Origin: an uncultured Clostridia bacterium
Lineage (GTDB): Bacteria > Bacillota > Clostridia > Christensenellales > Borkfalkiaceae
Reading direction: 5' to 3'
Length of the DNA: 64,000 bases
Assembly (NCBI GenBank): GCA_947053655.1
Contig: CAMRTO010000002.1
Coordinates: 25,279 to 89,278, forward strand
Part shown: piece by piece, positions 1 through 8,200 of the stretch
Numbering within the stretch: position 1 is the first letter of the stretch
Layout of the letters: each line of letters starts with the position of its first letter
Made by a program: the position numbers and the translations under genes
The notes under the pieces: model-generated
The model's database searches: none
The model's input: the letters and a program-made list of their open reading frames with translations, nothing else
Told to the model about the DNA's origin: nothing

Positions 1-1035
1 AAATTGAGAAAAACCCAAACTATAAAAGAAGTGATAATGGTAGAAGGGTATATGGATACTATTTCTCTCTACCAGGCGGGTTTTAAAAACGTGGTCGCAA
101 GCATGGGCACTTCGCTCACGCAGGAGCAGGCGCGGCTTATCAAGCGGTATACCGATACGGTGCTTATAAGCTACGACGGCGACGGGGCGGGGCAGAAAGC
201 CAACATGCGCGGACTTGAAATCCTCAAAAACGAAGGGCTTAACGTAAAAGTAGTGCCGCTTCCCGACGGGCTCGATCCCGACGACGTAATAAAGCAGCGC
301 GGCGCGGAAGGTTACAGGCAGTGCTTGGACGCGGCTATGCCGCTTATCGACTATAAGCTTACTTCTCTCGGACGCGGATACGATTTGAACAAAACCGAGG
401 ACAAGCGCAAATACATTGCCGAGGCGATAAAGATAGTGCGCACGGCTGACAGCGCGGCGGAGCAGGAGGAGCTTTTATACAGGCTCAGGGACGCCACGGG
501 CATTTCATACGAATCTTTGAGTCGTGACCTTAATAGCGTAAAAGAACGCCCCGCGCCGCAACAGCCGCAGGAAACGCCGCGCAAGGACGCGTCGTCGGTA
601 ATTGAAAAGGCATCGCGTTTGGTAACGGCGGCATATCTTTTCGGCGCACCGTACGCAAGGGAAGATGTTTCCGAAATTCCGTTCTGCGACGACGTGCATA
701 CGGTAATTGCAAAATATCTGAAATCCAAAAAGCTTATGGGCGAGCGAATCCAGCCTGCCGAGTTGTTTGAGTTTTTTGAAGAAAGCACGGCGGAGTACGA
801 AGAGCTTTGCAGAATTCTCGATTACAGCGCGGGCGGCGCGCTTGACGGCGAAGTTGCCGAAAAAAGCTTTAACGACTGCGTCGTCAAACTGAAAATACAT
901 GCTTTGGACGTGCGAATAAACGCCCTTAAAATTCAATCCGATACCGAACGGACTATAGACGGAAAACTTGCCTTGGTGTCCGAAATACAAAAACTATTAA
1001 AACAAAGGGAAAAATTAAAAAGCGGAGACAAATAA
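1..1035 (+). CDS. dnaG: DNA primase DnaG, C-terminal part (5' end cut by window)
   Basis: Primase makes the RNA primers for replication. The window opens inside the gene, so the N-terminal zinc-binding domain and the first part of the catalytic core are missing. What remains starts in the TOPRIM fold: the EGYMD glutamate motif lies near the left end and the acidic DGDGAG metal-binding motif about 40 residues later, followed by LPDGLDPDD. The last 200 residues are the less conserved helical region that usually contacts the replicative helicase. Its stop codon overlaps the rpoD start by one base, the usual dnaG-rpoD coupling of Firmicutes. The TTG near the left edge is an internal codon, not a start. 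Identity is secure. Confidence 0.95.
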   Translation, partial: KLRKTQTIKEVIMVEGYMDTISLYQAGFKNVVASMGTSLTQEQARLIKRYTDTVLISYDGDGAGQKANMRGLEILKNEGLNVKVVPLPDGLDPDDVIKQRGAEGYRQCLDAAMPLIDYKLTSLGRGYDLNKTEDKRKYIAEAIKIVRTADSAAEQEELLYRLRDATGISYESLSRDLNSVKERPAPQQPQETPRKDASSVIEKASRLVTAAYLFGAPYAREDVSEIPFCDDVHTVIAKYLKSKKLMGERIQPAELFEFFEESTAEYEELCRILDYSAGGALDGEVAEKSFNDCVVKLKIHALDVRINALKIQSDTERTIDGKLALVSEIQKLLKQREKLKSGDK

Positions 1036-2093
1036 TGAATTTATCCGAACAGAAGCTTAACGAAATTTTAAAACATATTATCGACACTTACGGCTCTAAG
1101 GGCAGTATTACCACAAACAGCCTTTGCGATATAATGGAAAAGTACGAAACTACTCCCAACCAAATGGATTTCGTCTATAAATCCATAGCGGAAGCGGGTA
1201 TTCAGATAATCGACGAAGCCGAGCGCGACAAAGAGCTTTACGAACAGGCGCTTTCAGATATAGGACTTGACGACCCCGTCAAAATGTATCTTAAAGACAT
1301 AGGCAGGGTACCGCTTTTGTCCGCCGACGACGAAATAGACCTTGCCCGCAGAATGCAGGACGGCGACGAAGAAGCCAAAAGAAAACTTTCGGAAGCGAAT
1401 TTAAGACTTGTCGTTTCCATAGCGAAAAGGTACGTCGGACGAGGCATGCTCTTTCTTGATTTGATTCAGGAAGGCAATCTCGGGCTTATGAAGGCGGTTG
1501 AAAAATTCGACTATCAGAAGGGCTTTAAATTTTCCACCTATGCGACCTGGTGGATAAGGCAGGCAATAACAAGGGCAATTGCCGACCAGGCGCGCACAAT
1601 ACGTATCCCTGTTCACATGGTCGAAACTATAAACAAGTTAACCCGCGTTTCCCGCCTGCTGTTGCAAAAGCTGGGCAGAGAACCTACGCCCGCGGAAATA
1701 GCGGAGGAGATGCACATAACCGAGGAGCGCGTCCGTGAAATTCAGAAAATAGCGCAGGACCCCGTTTCGCTGGAAACTCCCATCGGCGAGGAGGAAGACA
1801 GTCACCTGGGCGACTTTATAGAGGATGAATCCACGGTTACGCCTTCCGACAGCGTTTCCACCACAATGCTCAAAGAAACGCTTTTGAATGTTTTAAACAG
1901 TCTTACCCCGCGTGAAGAAAAGGTTTTAAGGCTGCGCTACGGCGTGGACGACGGCAGACCCAGAACTCTTGAAGAAGTCGGGCGCGAGTTCAACGTTACG
2001 CGTGAAAGAATAAGGCAGATAGAAGCAAAGGCGTTGAGAAAACTCCGTCATCCGTCAAGGTCGAAGCATCTGCGCGATTTCTTGGATACCTGA
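1035..2093 (+). CDS. rpoD: Primary RNA polymerase sigma factor (sigma A)
   Basis: Housekeeping sigma-70 factor of 352 residues that directs core RNA polymerase to -35/-10 promoters. A short region 1.1-like N-terminus is followed by region 1.2 ([11 protein letters not shown], about residue 79), regions 2.1-2.4 ([39 protein letters not shown], about 120-190), region 3 and region 4 with the helix-turn-helix [17 protein letters not shown] near the C-terminus. The length is that of compact Firmicute SigA proteins. It is translationally coupled to dnaG by an ATG overlapping the dnaG stop, and its own stop overlaps the trmK start. The many TTGnnn-17-TAnnnT promoters in this window fit its known specificity. 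Confidence 0.97.
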   Translation: MNLSEQKLNEILKHIIDTYGSKGSITTNSLCDIMEKYETTPNQMDFVYKSIAEAGIQIIDEAERDKELYEQALSDIGLDDPVKMYLKDIGRVPLLSADDEIDLARRMQDGDEEAKRKLSEANLRLVVSIAKRYVGRGMLFLDLIQEGNLGLMKAVEKFDYQKGFKFSTYATWWIRQAITRAIADQARTIRIPVHMVETINKLTRVSRLLLQKLGREPTPAEIAEEMHITEERVREIQKIAQDPVSLETPIGEEEDSHLGDFIEDESTVTPSDSVSTTMLKETLLNVLNSLTPREEKVLRLRYGVDDGRPRTLEEVGREFNVTRERIRQIEAKALRKLRHPSRSKHLRDFLDT

Positions 2094-2743
2094 TGAACAG
2101 AATAGAACAGATATGTTCTTTCCTCGATAAGTGCGAAAGCTTTGCCGACGTGGCGTGCGACCACGGCTATTTCGCATTGTACATGCTTAAAAAAGGTCTT
2201 TGCGAAAAAGCCGTAATTTCCGATATAAGCGCCAAATGTCTGAAAAAGGCGGAAGCTCTTTTAAAAAACTATATCGGTAAAGGCGTTGCGACGTCTGTGT
2301 GTTGCGACGGACTTACCGGCATAGACGAAAATACCGGACAGACGCTTATAGCAGGAATCGGCGGCGAAGAAATAATAAAAATTCTGGACGACGCCTATGT
2401 GCCGCGCCGCTTCGTACTTCAACCTATGAAAAACGCGGAAGCGGTCAGGAAGTACCTTTTGCAAAAAAATTGCCGCATAAAATACGACGGTATATTCTGC
2501 GACGGCAAAAATTACTATTTTCTAATAAAGGGCGAGCGTTCTGACGTTAAAGAAAATTATACGCCTTCACAGCTTAAATACGGCAGAGACAGCTTTTCCG
2601 AAGGCGTGTTTTACGACTATTTAAAGGAAGAACTCGATAAAAAGAAAAGCTATCTTTCGCGCGGTATGACCGAAGAACACCGCGCCGGGATAGAAAGAGA
2701 AATCAATTATATAGAGGGGGTAATGCGCGGTGAAATTGAATGA
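2093..2743 (+). CDS. trmK: tRNA (adenine-22-N1)-methyltransferase TrmK
   Basis: SAM-dependent class I methyltransferase that makes m1A22 in bacterial tRNA. The N-terminal motif VACDHGYFALYML (about residues 19-31) is the SAM-binding loop, and ISDISAKCLKKA carries the acidic residue after strand 2. IAGIGGEEI follows in the position of the catalytic strand in this family. 216 residues is the usual size. The gene sits between rpoD and nif3, the conserved place of trmK (yqfN) in Bacillus and clostridia. It overlaps the end of rpoD by one base and the nif3 start by 14 bases. Confidence 0.88.
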   Translation: MNRIEQICSFLDKCESFADVACDHGYFALYMLKKGLCEKAVISDISAKCLKKAEALLKNYIGKGVATSVCCDGLTGIDENTGQTLIAGIGGEEIIKILDDAYVPRRFVLQPMKNAEAVRKYLLQKNCRIKYDGIFCDGKNYYFLIKGERSDVKENYTPSQLKYGRDSFSEGVFYDYLKEELDKKKSYLSRGMTEEHRAGIEREINYIEGVMRGEIE

Positions 2744-3518
2744 ACTTTTTGCAATTCTCGAAAACGGTGTGGCTCCCGTTTCGCTTTCGGATAAATTCTG
2801 TAAAAAATATTCTATGTACGACAACAGCGGAATAATTTTGAACTGCTGCGACGAAGTAAAAGGCGTATTGTTTGCGTTGGATTTGTCCGCGGAAGCCGTA
2901 GAAAAAACACTGTCGCGCGGCTTTAACGCGATAGTTACGCATCATCCCGCAATATACGGCGGACTTTCGCGGCTTGACGTTTTACGCGACCCGCAGTCCG
3001 CGGCGCTGGCGGAATGTCTTAAAAACGGAGTTTCGGTGATATCCATGCATATTAATTTCGACGTTGCGCCAAAGGGAATAGACTATCATCTTATGCGCGG
3101 TTTGGGCGGAGATAAAGCCGAGCTTTCGGCTACTGTGGAGGGCGGCGGCTACGGCAGGGCTTACAACGTGACGCCCGCGGATTTTTTAACATATGTGAAA
3201 ACCGTCAAGGCGGCTTTGGGCGCCGAGCGAATTTTTGCCTACGGCGCGCCCGACAGGGTTATTAAGCGCGTCGCTTCTTTTTGCGGCGCGGGTTGCGACG
3301 ATAGGGCTGTTTCTTTCGCGTATGCGGAGAAGGCGGACGTTTTCGTTTCCTCCGATTTAAAGCACCATGAAATTCGGGCTCTTGTAAGCAGGGGGATAAA
3401 CGTTATCCAGCTTACGCACTATACTTCGGAAAACTACGGTTTCAATAAAATATATAACGAAATTGCATTGGATTTACCCGTCGCATCGGCATATTTTAAC
3501 GACGCGGAACTTGCGTAA
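2730..3518 (+). CDS. Nif3/YqfO-family dinuclear metal protein
   Basis: Member of the NIF3 family, hexameric proteins with a two-metal site and a poorly defined biochemical role (often labelled GTP cyclohydrolase 1 type 2). Visible metal-ligand motifs are THHPAIYGG (about residue 70) and SSDLKHHEIR in the second half, with HINFD between. At 262 residues it is the short form, lacking the extra PII-like domain inserted in B. subtilis YqfO. Translation starts at GTG inside the end of trmK, so the two are coupled. Family assignment is firm; function is not. Confidence 0.85.
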   Translation: MKLNELFAILENGVAPVSLSDKFCKKYSMYDNSGIILNCCDEVKGVLFALDLSAEAVEKTLSRGFNAIVTHHPAIYGGLSRLDVLRDPQSAALAECLKNGVSVISMHINFDVAPKGIDYHLMRGLGGDKAELSATVEGGGYGRAYNVTPADFLTYVKTVKAALGAERIFAYGAPDRVIKRVASFCGAGCDDRAVSFAYAEKADVFVSSDLKHHEIRALVSRGINVIQLTHYTSENYGFNKIYNEIALDLPVASAYFNDAELA

Positions 3519-3538
3519 ATCCCTTAAGGAGATTAATT

Positions 3539-4240
3539 ATGGCACAGGTAGAACAACTTTTAAAGTATCAGGACGAGGACGCTAAGCTCAATAAAATAGA
3601 AAAAGAAGCGGCCACCTCGGAGGAATGGAAAAATTATTCGCAGGCTAAAAGCTTTCTTACCAAAGCGCCCGAAAAGCTTGACGCTATGGACGCAAAAGCC
3701 GTGGAAATGAACGCGGCGCTTGAAAAGCTTAACCAAAAGTACGAAGAAATAGCGGAAACGTTAAAGGACTATGAAAATCTTGACGAGCTTGTCGACGACG
3801 GCGCGGACATTTCTTTCTATAAGAAAAACGCCACCCAGCTTACGGAAAAGCTGAAAGCGATAAAATCCGAAATAAACGCGTTGAGCAAATCCGTCAAGGA
3901 AGCCGACGAGGAGTTTAAAACACTCAAAAAGAAAACTATTGCCATGCAGGAAAAATACAAGGAATATTCCGCAGTTTATCAGGAATACAAAAAGGGCAAA
4001 ATTTCCGAGATGGACGCAGTGAAGGCGGAGCTTGAAAAGCTTTCAAAAGGCATAGACAAGGAAGTGCTTGCAAGGTACAAAACCAAGCGCAGCGAAAGAA
4101 TTTTCCCTATCCTTTGCGCTGTCAGAAACGACAGATGCTCGCAGTGCGGCATGGAGCTTTCTATTGTCGGTAAAGAAAAAATAGCCGGCGGCAACGTTAC
4201 AGAGTGCGACAACTGTCACAGATTTCTGTATAAAGAGTAA
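3539..4240 (+). CDS. C4-type zinc-ribbon protein with long coiled coil
   Basis: 233-residue protein with about 180 residues of charged, heptad-like sequence (coiled coil), then a C-terminal zinc ribbon with paired cysteines in CSQCGM and CDNCHRFLY. This is the architecture of the PF02591 family, which very often follows nif3 in bacteria. It is cytoplasmic, and the role is unknown in most species; a nucleic-acid or ribosome-linked function has been suggested for relatives. A good ribosome-binding site (AAGGAG) lies eight bases before the ATG. The position after nif3 supports the family call. Confidence 0.8.
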   Translation: MAQVEQLLKYQDEDAKLNKIEKEAATSEEWKNYSQAKSFLTKAPEKLDAMDAKAVEMNAALEKLNQKYEEIAETLKDYENLDELVDDGADISFYKKNATQLTEKLKAIKSEINALSKSVKEADEEFKTLKKKTIAMQEKYKEYSAVYQEYKKGKISEMDAVKAELEKLSKGIDKEVLARYKTKRSERIFPILCAVRNDRCSQCGMELSIVGKEKIAGGNVTECDNCHRFLYKE

Positions 4241-4267
4241 GATTTTTCAGGAACGGCTATATTTGTA

Positions 4268-4945
4268 ATGAACGGTTTTAAAGGCAAAACCCTGCTTCTT
4301 TTGGGCGACAGCATAATGTACGGCGCGGGTAACGGCGGCTACGGAGTCGGCGAATATCTGGTTAAAGATTTAGGCGTCAAATTGAAAAAATACTGCGTCG
4401 GCGGCGCCAGAGTAGGCTTTTGCGAGGGAAAAAACTGGCTTGTGGAGCAGGTGAGAAGCGCGGTTAACGACGGCATTGTTGCCGACTATATAATTTTCGA
4501 CGGGTTTACAAATGACTGCTTCAGAACAGACGGCGTAAACTTCGACGTTCCTCTCGGCAATACGGTGTCCGACGCACCCGACGTTTTCGCGGTCGAAAGG
4601 ACGGACGATTTTTCGCTTTGCTTCGAAAGTATAGTTACGGCTTTTGAAAAGTATTTTCCTACGGCAAAGTCGCTGTTTGTCAGACCGCACAAAATGGGCA
4701 GAAGGGAAGAAGAAGCTCAAAAATTATACGGCGACCGCGCCGCGGAGATTTGCCGCAAGCACAAAATCGCAGTTGCGGACGTTTACGGTGAAAGCGGACT
4801 GGATACGTTTAAGGAAGACAACCGCGACATGTATACCGCGGATACCTACGGCTGGGGCAAGGGCGACAGCACCCATCCCAACAGTGCCGGCTACGAAAAA
4901 TTTTACATGCCCGTAATCGAAAAAGTTTTAAAGGAAATAATATGA
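4268..4945 (+). CDS. SGNH/GDSL-family hydrolase
   Basis: Predicted cytoplasmic esterase or deacetylase-type hydrolase of 225 residues. Block I is LLGDSIMYGAG (nucleophile serine in GDS), block III is GFTNDC (asparagine), and block V is DSTHPNSAGY, giving the catalytic Asp and His. No signal peptide is visible, so the substrate is probably intracellular; it cannot be named from sequence. The stop codon overlaps the start of the next gene (ATGA), so it is cotranslated with the flavoprotein. Confidence 0.8.
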   Translation: MNGFKGKTLLLLGDSIMYGAGNGGYGVGEYLVKDLGVKLKKYCVGGARVGFCEGKNWLVEQVRSAVNDGIVADYIIFDGFTNDCFRTDGVNFDVPLGNTVSDAPDVFAVERTDDFSLCFESIVTAFEKYFPTAKSLFVRPHKMGRREEEAQKLYGDRAAEICRKHKIAVADVYGESGLDTFKEDNRDMYTADTYGWGKGDSTHPNSAGYEKFYMPVIEKVLKEII

Positions 4946-5565
4946 AGGTTTTGCTTATAAACGGCAGTCCCAATAAAAACGGCTGCACGAATCAGGCTTT
5001 AAACATAATCGCGGACGAGTTAAAAATTCAGGGCGTGGACAGTGAACCTGTCTGGATAGGCAACGGACCCGTACGCGGTTGTATAGGATGCGGAGGCTGT
5101 AAAAGCGGAAAAGGCTGTGTGTTTAACGACGACATATTGAATGTCCTGGGCGCGAAGGTCAAGCAGGCGGACGGCTATATATTCGGCGCGCCGGTGCATT
5201 ACGCTTCGCCAAACGGCGCAATGGTTGCCGTTTTGGACAGGCTGTTTTGCGCTTACGGTAAATTTATGCAGTTTAAGCCCGCGGCAAGCATAGTGTCGGC
5301 AAGGCGCGCGGGAACGACGGCTTCATACGACGTTTTGAATAAATACATAGGCATAAACAATATGTTGCAGGTGCCGTCTACATACTGGAATATGGTTCAC
5401 GGCAATACTCCCGAACAGGTTTTGGCGGACGAAGAAGGGGTGACGGTAATGCGCGCAGTCGCAAGCAATACGGCGTGGCTTTTGAAGCTGCTTGAAAATG
5501 CCAATGGAACGGAACTTGAAAAACCCGTAATAATACCTAAGGTCAAGACAAATTTTATCCGTTGA
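4942..5565 (+). CDS. NAD(P)H-dependent FMN oxidoreductase, flavodoxin-like
   Basis: 207-residue flavodoxin-fold protein. INGSPNKNGCTNQAL at the N-terminus is the FMN phosphate-binding loop, and FGAPVHYASPNG is the second flavin loop. Between them CIGCGGCKSGKGC places four cysteines close together, as in the NADPH-dependent FMN reductase / iron-sulfur flavoprotein group. Whether a cluster is bound cannot be judged from sequence alone. It is the last gene of the dnaG run and ends just before a strong two-way terminator. The electron acceptor is unknown. Confidence 0.8.
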   Translation: MKVLLINGSPNKNGCTNQALNIIADELKIQGVDSEPVWIGNGPVRGCIGCGGCKSGKGCVFNDDILNVLGAKVKQADGYIFGAPVHYASPNGAMVAVLDRLFCAYGKFMQFKPAASIVSARRAGTTASYDVLNKYIGINNMLQVPSTYWNMVHGNTPEQVLADEEGVTVMRAVASNTAWLLKLLENANGTELEKPVIIPKVKTNFIR

Positions 5566-5589
5566 AAAAATTTAAACGACATACAAAAA

Positions 5590-5619
5590 CCCGCGCGGAT
5601 TTAACCGCGCGGGTTTTTT
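5590..5619. terminator. Bidirectional intrinsic terminator
   Basis: Nine-base GC stem CCCGCGCGG / CCGCGCGGG with a six-base loop, followed by TTTTTT on the plus strand and by TTTTTG on the minus strand. It lies between the convergent flavoprotein and aspS genes and can stop both. Confidence 0.92.
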
Positions 5620-5632
5620 AACTTTGTTACTA

Positions 5633-6964
5633 TTATGGCGAAACCCTGTTAATGTCCCTCGGGAACATTGTAGCGTTTCTCACGTTCTTGAAGCCCAAAA
5701 GATGCATTGTCAACCTTTCAAGTCCCAAGCCCAGACCGCCGTGGGGAGGAGCGCCGTATTTATGAAGCATCAAATAGGTTTCGAATTCTTCTGGATTCAT
5801 GCCCAGTCTTTTCATTTTTTCAACCTGCATGTTATAGTCGTGAATTCTCTGTCCGCCGGAGGTAATTTCTATTCCGCGGAACAACAGGTCGAAAGACAGC
5901 GTAACTTCGGGGTCTTCGGGGTCGTCCATAGTATAGAAGGGGCGCTTTTTGGAGAGGTAATGCGTTACGAAAAGGAAATCGGAATTAAACTGCTGTTTCG
6001 CCCATTTGCCGAGGAAAGCTTCTTCTTCCGGCTCGAAATCCTTCATATCGGTTATATTTTTCAGCTTTTTTACGCACAGTTCTTTTGCGTCCTTGAAGCG
6101 TATGCAGGGGATAGAGGTAATTTCGGGTATATCGGCTTTCAAAAGCTCGACTTCGGGCGCGTATTCGGTTTTTAATAAGTTCATAATATATTTAAGAGCG
6201 CCCGTTTCGGTATTCATTATGTCGGTGAAGCTGTCGATAAAGCCCATTTCCAAGTCCATGGAAATGTATTCATTGAGGTGTCTTGAAGTATCGTGGTGTT
6301 CCGCGCGGAATACGGGCGCAATTTCGAAAACTCTTTCGAACACGGGGACGAGAGCCTGCTTATAGAGCTGCGGACTTTGCGCAAGATAAACCGTTTTGCC
6401 GAAATAGTCAAGCTTAAATACGTTTGTTCCGCCCTCGGCGCCGGCAAAGTTGATTTTTGGTGTATGAACCTCGGTAAAATTTTGGCTTTGCAAATATTCG
6501 CGGAATCCTCTCTGAATTCCTTCCTGCAATTTGAAAATTGCCCTTTCCTTGGGATTCCTCAGCGTTACGGGTCTGTTGTCGAGATTTACGGAAAGGTCGC
6601 AAACGACCTGTTTTTTTGAAATGACAACGGGGGGAACCGCCGCGGGTTCGGATAATATTTCAATGCCGTGAATTTGCAGCTCGTAACGTTCGCTGCCGTC
6701 GCGGGTCTCGCTTTTAACAACCTTTCCGGTTATTTTTGCCGAAGCCTGTTCAACGACTTTTTCGTCTAAGCGGTAGTCGGAAAACTCGGTGGAATAAACG
6801 CATTGAATAAGTTCCCTGTCCGTACGGATAAGTATAAACGCTATATCCGACATTTCCCTGATATTGTGGATTGCTCCTCTGATTACGACTTCCTCGCCGA
6901 TATGGTTTTTAAACTCTCCGTAAGGCGTATAAGCGGAGGTGGTAACTCCTGTGATTTCCTGCAT
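5633..6964 (-). CDS. aspS: Aspartyl-tRNA synthetase, archaeal/eukaryotic type (probably non-discriminating)
   Basis: Class II synthetase of 443 residues. It has an N-terminal OB-fold anticodon domain (about 20-120), then a catalytic core with motif 2 FRAEHHDTSRHLNEY and motif 3 GLGLGLERL. The core carries no GAD insertion domain, which the usual 590-residue bacterial AspRS has, and ends in FPRDINRVSP as archaeal enzymes do. This short type occurs in a minority of bacteria, including some clostridia, and is often non-discriminating: it also charges tRNA-Asn with Asp for repair by GatCAB. GatCAB is not in this window. The OB-fold has GAIHNIR where discriminating archaeal enzymes usually carry Trp at the His position; this supports relaxed specificity only weakly. 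It has its own promoter facing away from 6S RNA. Confidence 0.93.
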   Translation of the reverse strand: MQEITGVTTSAYTPYGEFKNHIGEEVVIRGAIHNIREMSDIAFILIRTDRELIQCVYSTEFSDYRLDEKVVEQASAKITGKVVKSETRDGSERYELQIHGIEILSEPAAVPPVVISKKQVVCDLSVNLDNRPVTLRNPKERAIFKLQEGIQRGFREYLQSQNFTEVHTPKINFAGAEGGTNVFKLDYFGKTVYLAQSPQLYKQALVPVFERVFEIAPVFRAEHHDTSRHLNEYISMDLEMGFIDSFTDIMNTETGALKYIMNLLKTEYAPEVELLKADIPEITSIPCIRFKDAKELCVKKLKNITDMKDFEPEEEAFLGKWAKQQFNSDFLFVTHYLSKKRPFYTMDDPEDPEVTLSFDLLFRGIEITSGGQRIHDYNMQVEKMKRLGMNPEEFETYLMLHKYGAPPHGGLGLGLERLTMHLLGFKNVRNATMFPRDINRVSP

Positions 6965-6996
6965 AAGTAATTCAGCCTCTCAACCGTTTTCTTTTG

Positions 6997-7025
6997 ATTT
7001 TAAGACTTTTAAGCGCAAAAATCAA
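6997..7025 (-). promoter_or_regulatory. Sigma-A promoter of aspS
   Basis: On the minus strand: -35 TTGATT (7025-7020), 17-base spacer, -10 TAAAAT (7002-6997). The start point would be near 6990, about 25 bases before the ATG. Confidence 0.75.
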
Positions 7026-7075
7026 GTAAATTGCGCCTTATGCCGTTTAATTTGCATTCTGGTTGAATTTACCTC

Positions 7076-7104
7076 TTGCGTTTTTTATATAAATAATATA
7101 TAAT
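7076..7104 (+). promoter_or_regulatory. Sigma-A promoter of 6S RNA
   Basis: -35 TTGCGT (7076-7081), 17-base spacer, perfect -10 TATAAT (7099-7104). Transcription would start near 7111, exactly at the 5' edge of the 6S closing stem. Confidence 0.85.
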
Positions 7105-7111
7105 TTACTGT

Positions 7112-7291
7112 AATGTCTGCGGTGTTCGTGGTATGGAAAATTCGTAATCCACAAAGTTTATAAGGGAGCGGCACGTTCGCGGAAACAGGCAAGGTCTGCA
7201 TTTATGCGGAAAGTCCTATGTTTTCGCTTCGGCGCACCCACCTGCGAGATGCGGGTTAATACTTTTTCATATCACGGCACAGGCGGATATT
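7112..7291 (+). ncRNA. ssrS: 6S RNA
   Basis: About 180 bases, the normal size of 6S RNA, which binds sigma-A holoenzyme by mimicking an open promoter. The 5' arm CTGCGGTGTTCGTGG matches the family's conserved start. The ends pair over a long stem: AATGTCTGC (7112-7120) with GCGGATATT (7283-7291) gives nine pairs. The stem continues GTG/CAC, a small internal loop, GTG/CAC and GTATG/CATAT, as expected around the large central bubble. The family-typical CACCCACCT lies near the distal hairpin. It has its own strong promoter and a downstream hairpin. No ORF crosses it. The exact 3' end is uncertain by some bases. Confidence 0.85.
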
Positions 7292-7309
7292 TTATTTTGT
7301 ATAATTTTA

Positions 7310-7341
7310 CCCTCCCGACATGACGTCGGGAGGGTAATTTT
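7310..7341 (+). terminator. Intrinsic terminator after 6S RNA
   Basis: Ten-base stem CCCTCCCGAC / GTCGGGAGGG with loop ATGAC, followed by TAATTTT. The T-run is modest, so it may act partly as a 3' end protector. Confidence 0.7.
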
Positions 7342-7389
7342 ACCAATGTAATTATGTAACATCAGAAGATAATTATTTTCATAAAATTC

Positions 7390-7418
7390 TTGACAGAAAA
7401 ATATTTAAATGATAAAAT
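7390..7418 (+). promoter_or_regulatory. Sigma-A promoter of the lipoprotein/PL9 gene pair
   Basis: Consensus -35 TTGACA (7390-7395), 17-base spacer, -10 TAAAAT (7413-7418). The leader to the 7497 ATG is about 70 bases and ends in a GGAGGG ribosome-binding site. No attenuator or recognised riboswitch is visible in the leader. Confidence 0.8.
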
Positions 7419-7496
7419 CAATATGTACGTGTAAGAAAAAAATCGTTTTATAAATTTTTTCGCTTATGCTGTGCGAAAATAACCATGGAGGGTTAA

Positions 7497-8195
7497 ATGA
7501 AAAAATTAAAACTCGTATTGCCCGTTTTGATGGCTGCAATTATGGTATTAGCTATACCTTTTACGTTTGCCTGCAAAAAGAAAAATAAAGACGGGGCATT
7601 GCAATCGATAACGCTTAATTTAGAAGGCGTTAAAAGAGCTTATCAAGTTGGTGAAGAATTTAACGGTGAAGGTCTCATTGTTGTAGCTAACAGAGAAAAG
7701 CGAGACGTAACGCTCACTGAGACGGAGTACGCAGTGGACGCGTCAGAATATAATAAGGACGAAATCGGCAGATACAATATAATTGTCTCTTATTCGGATA
7801 AACAAAAATCATTTACTGTAACGGTCGGCGGAGACAAAGACGGCATATACGTTTATTTTGAAAATGGCGAGGATACCGTTGCTGTTAATGAAAGTCAAAC
7901 GGCGGCTTTGGATTTAACAAAGCTTGTTGTTAAAGAAGTCGATGCGCTTGAGAACGTGCTTGAAGACGAAATTATTTCTTCAGACAAATATACGGTCGAA
8001 GTATACCGTGCGGATAAATTGATTCCGGAATCCGAATATTCAAGTTTGGTTGTGGGTAAATATCAAGTTTGGGTCTATATGCCTTCTAAAGTGAATCCGG
8101 ATTTCGTAAGATCTAACTTTGTATTTTTTAATGTAGTGGCAAGCGCTTCGGGCGCGGCTGAAACTGTTTGTTCAGACTATAATCCGGGAGAGTAA
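7497..8195 (+). CDS. Exported lipoprotein with bacterial Ig-like domain
   Basis: 232 residues. The first 26 form a lipoprotein signal: KKLK, a hydrophobic stretch, then a lipobox ending FTFAC, so the mature protein should be anchored on the outer face of the membrane. Residues about 36-110 read as a bacterial Ig-like module (AYQVGEEFNGEGL, VDASEYN, IGRYNIIVSYSD, FTVTVGG), typical of Gram-positive surface proteins that bind or present glycan enzymes. The second half looks like another beta-rich module but I cannot name it. It ends five bases before the large pectate-lyase-like gene and shares its promoter, so the two probably act together at the cell surface. Base composition is visibly AT-richer than in flanking core genes. 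Confidence 0.75.
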   Translation: MKKLKLVLPVLMAAIMVLAIPFTFACKKKNKDGALQSITLNLEGVKRAYQVGEEFNGEGLIVVANREKRDVTLTETEYAVDASEYNKDEIGRYNIIVSYSDKQKSFTVTVGGDKDGIYVYFENGEDTVAVNESQTAALDLTKLVVKEVDALENVLEDEIISSDKYTVEVYRADKLIPESEYSSLVVGKYQVWVYMPSKVNPDFVRSNFVFFNVVASASGAAETVCSDYNPGE

Positions 8196-8200
8196 TTGAT

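Noticed and set aside
6965..7111. T-box leader for aspS
   Set aside because: The aspS 5' UTR is only about 25 bases and has no T-box sequence.
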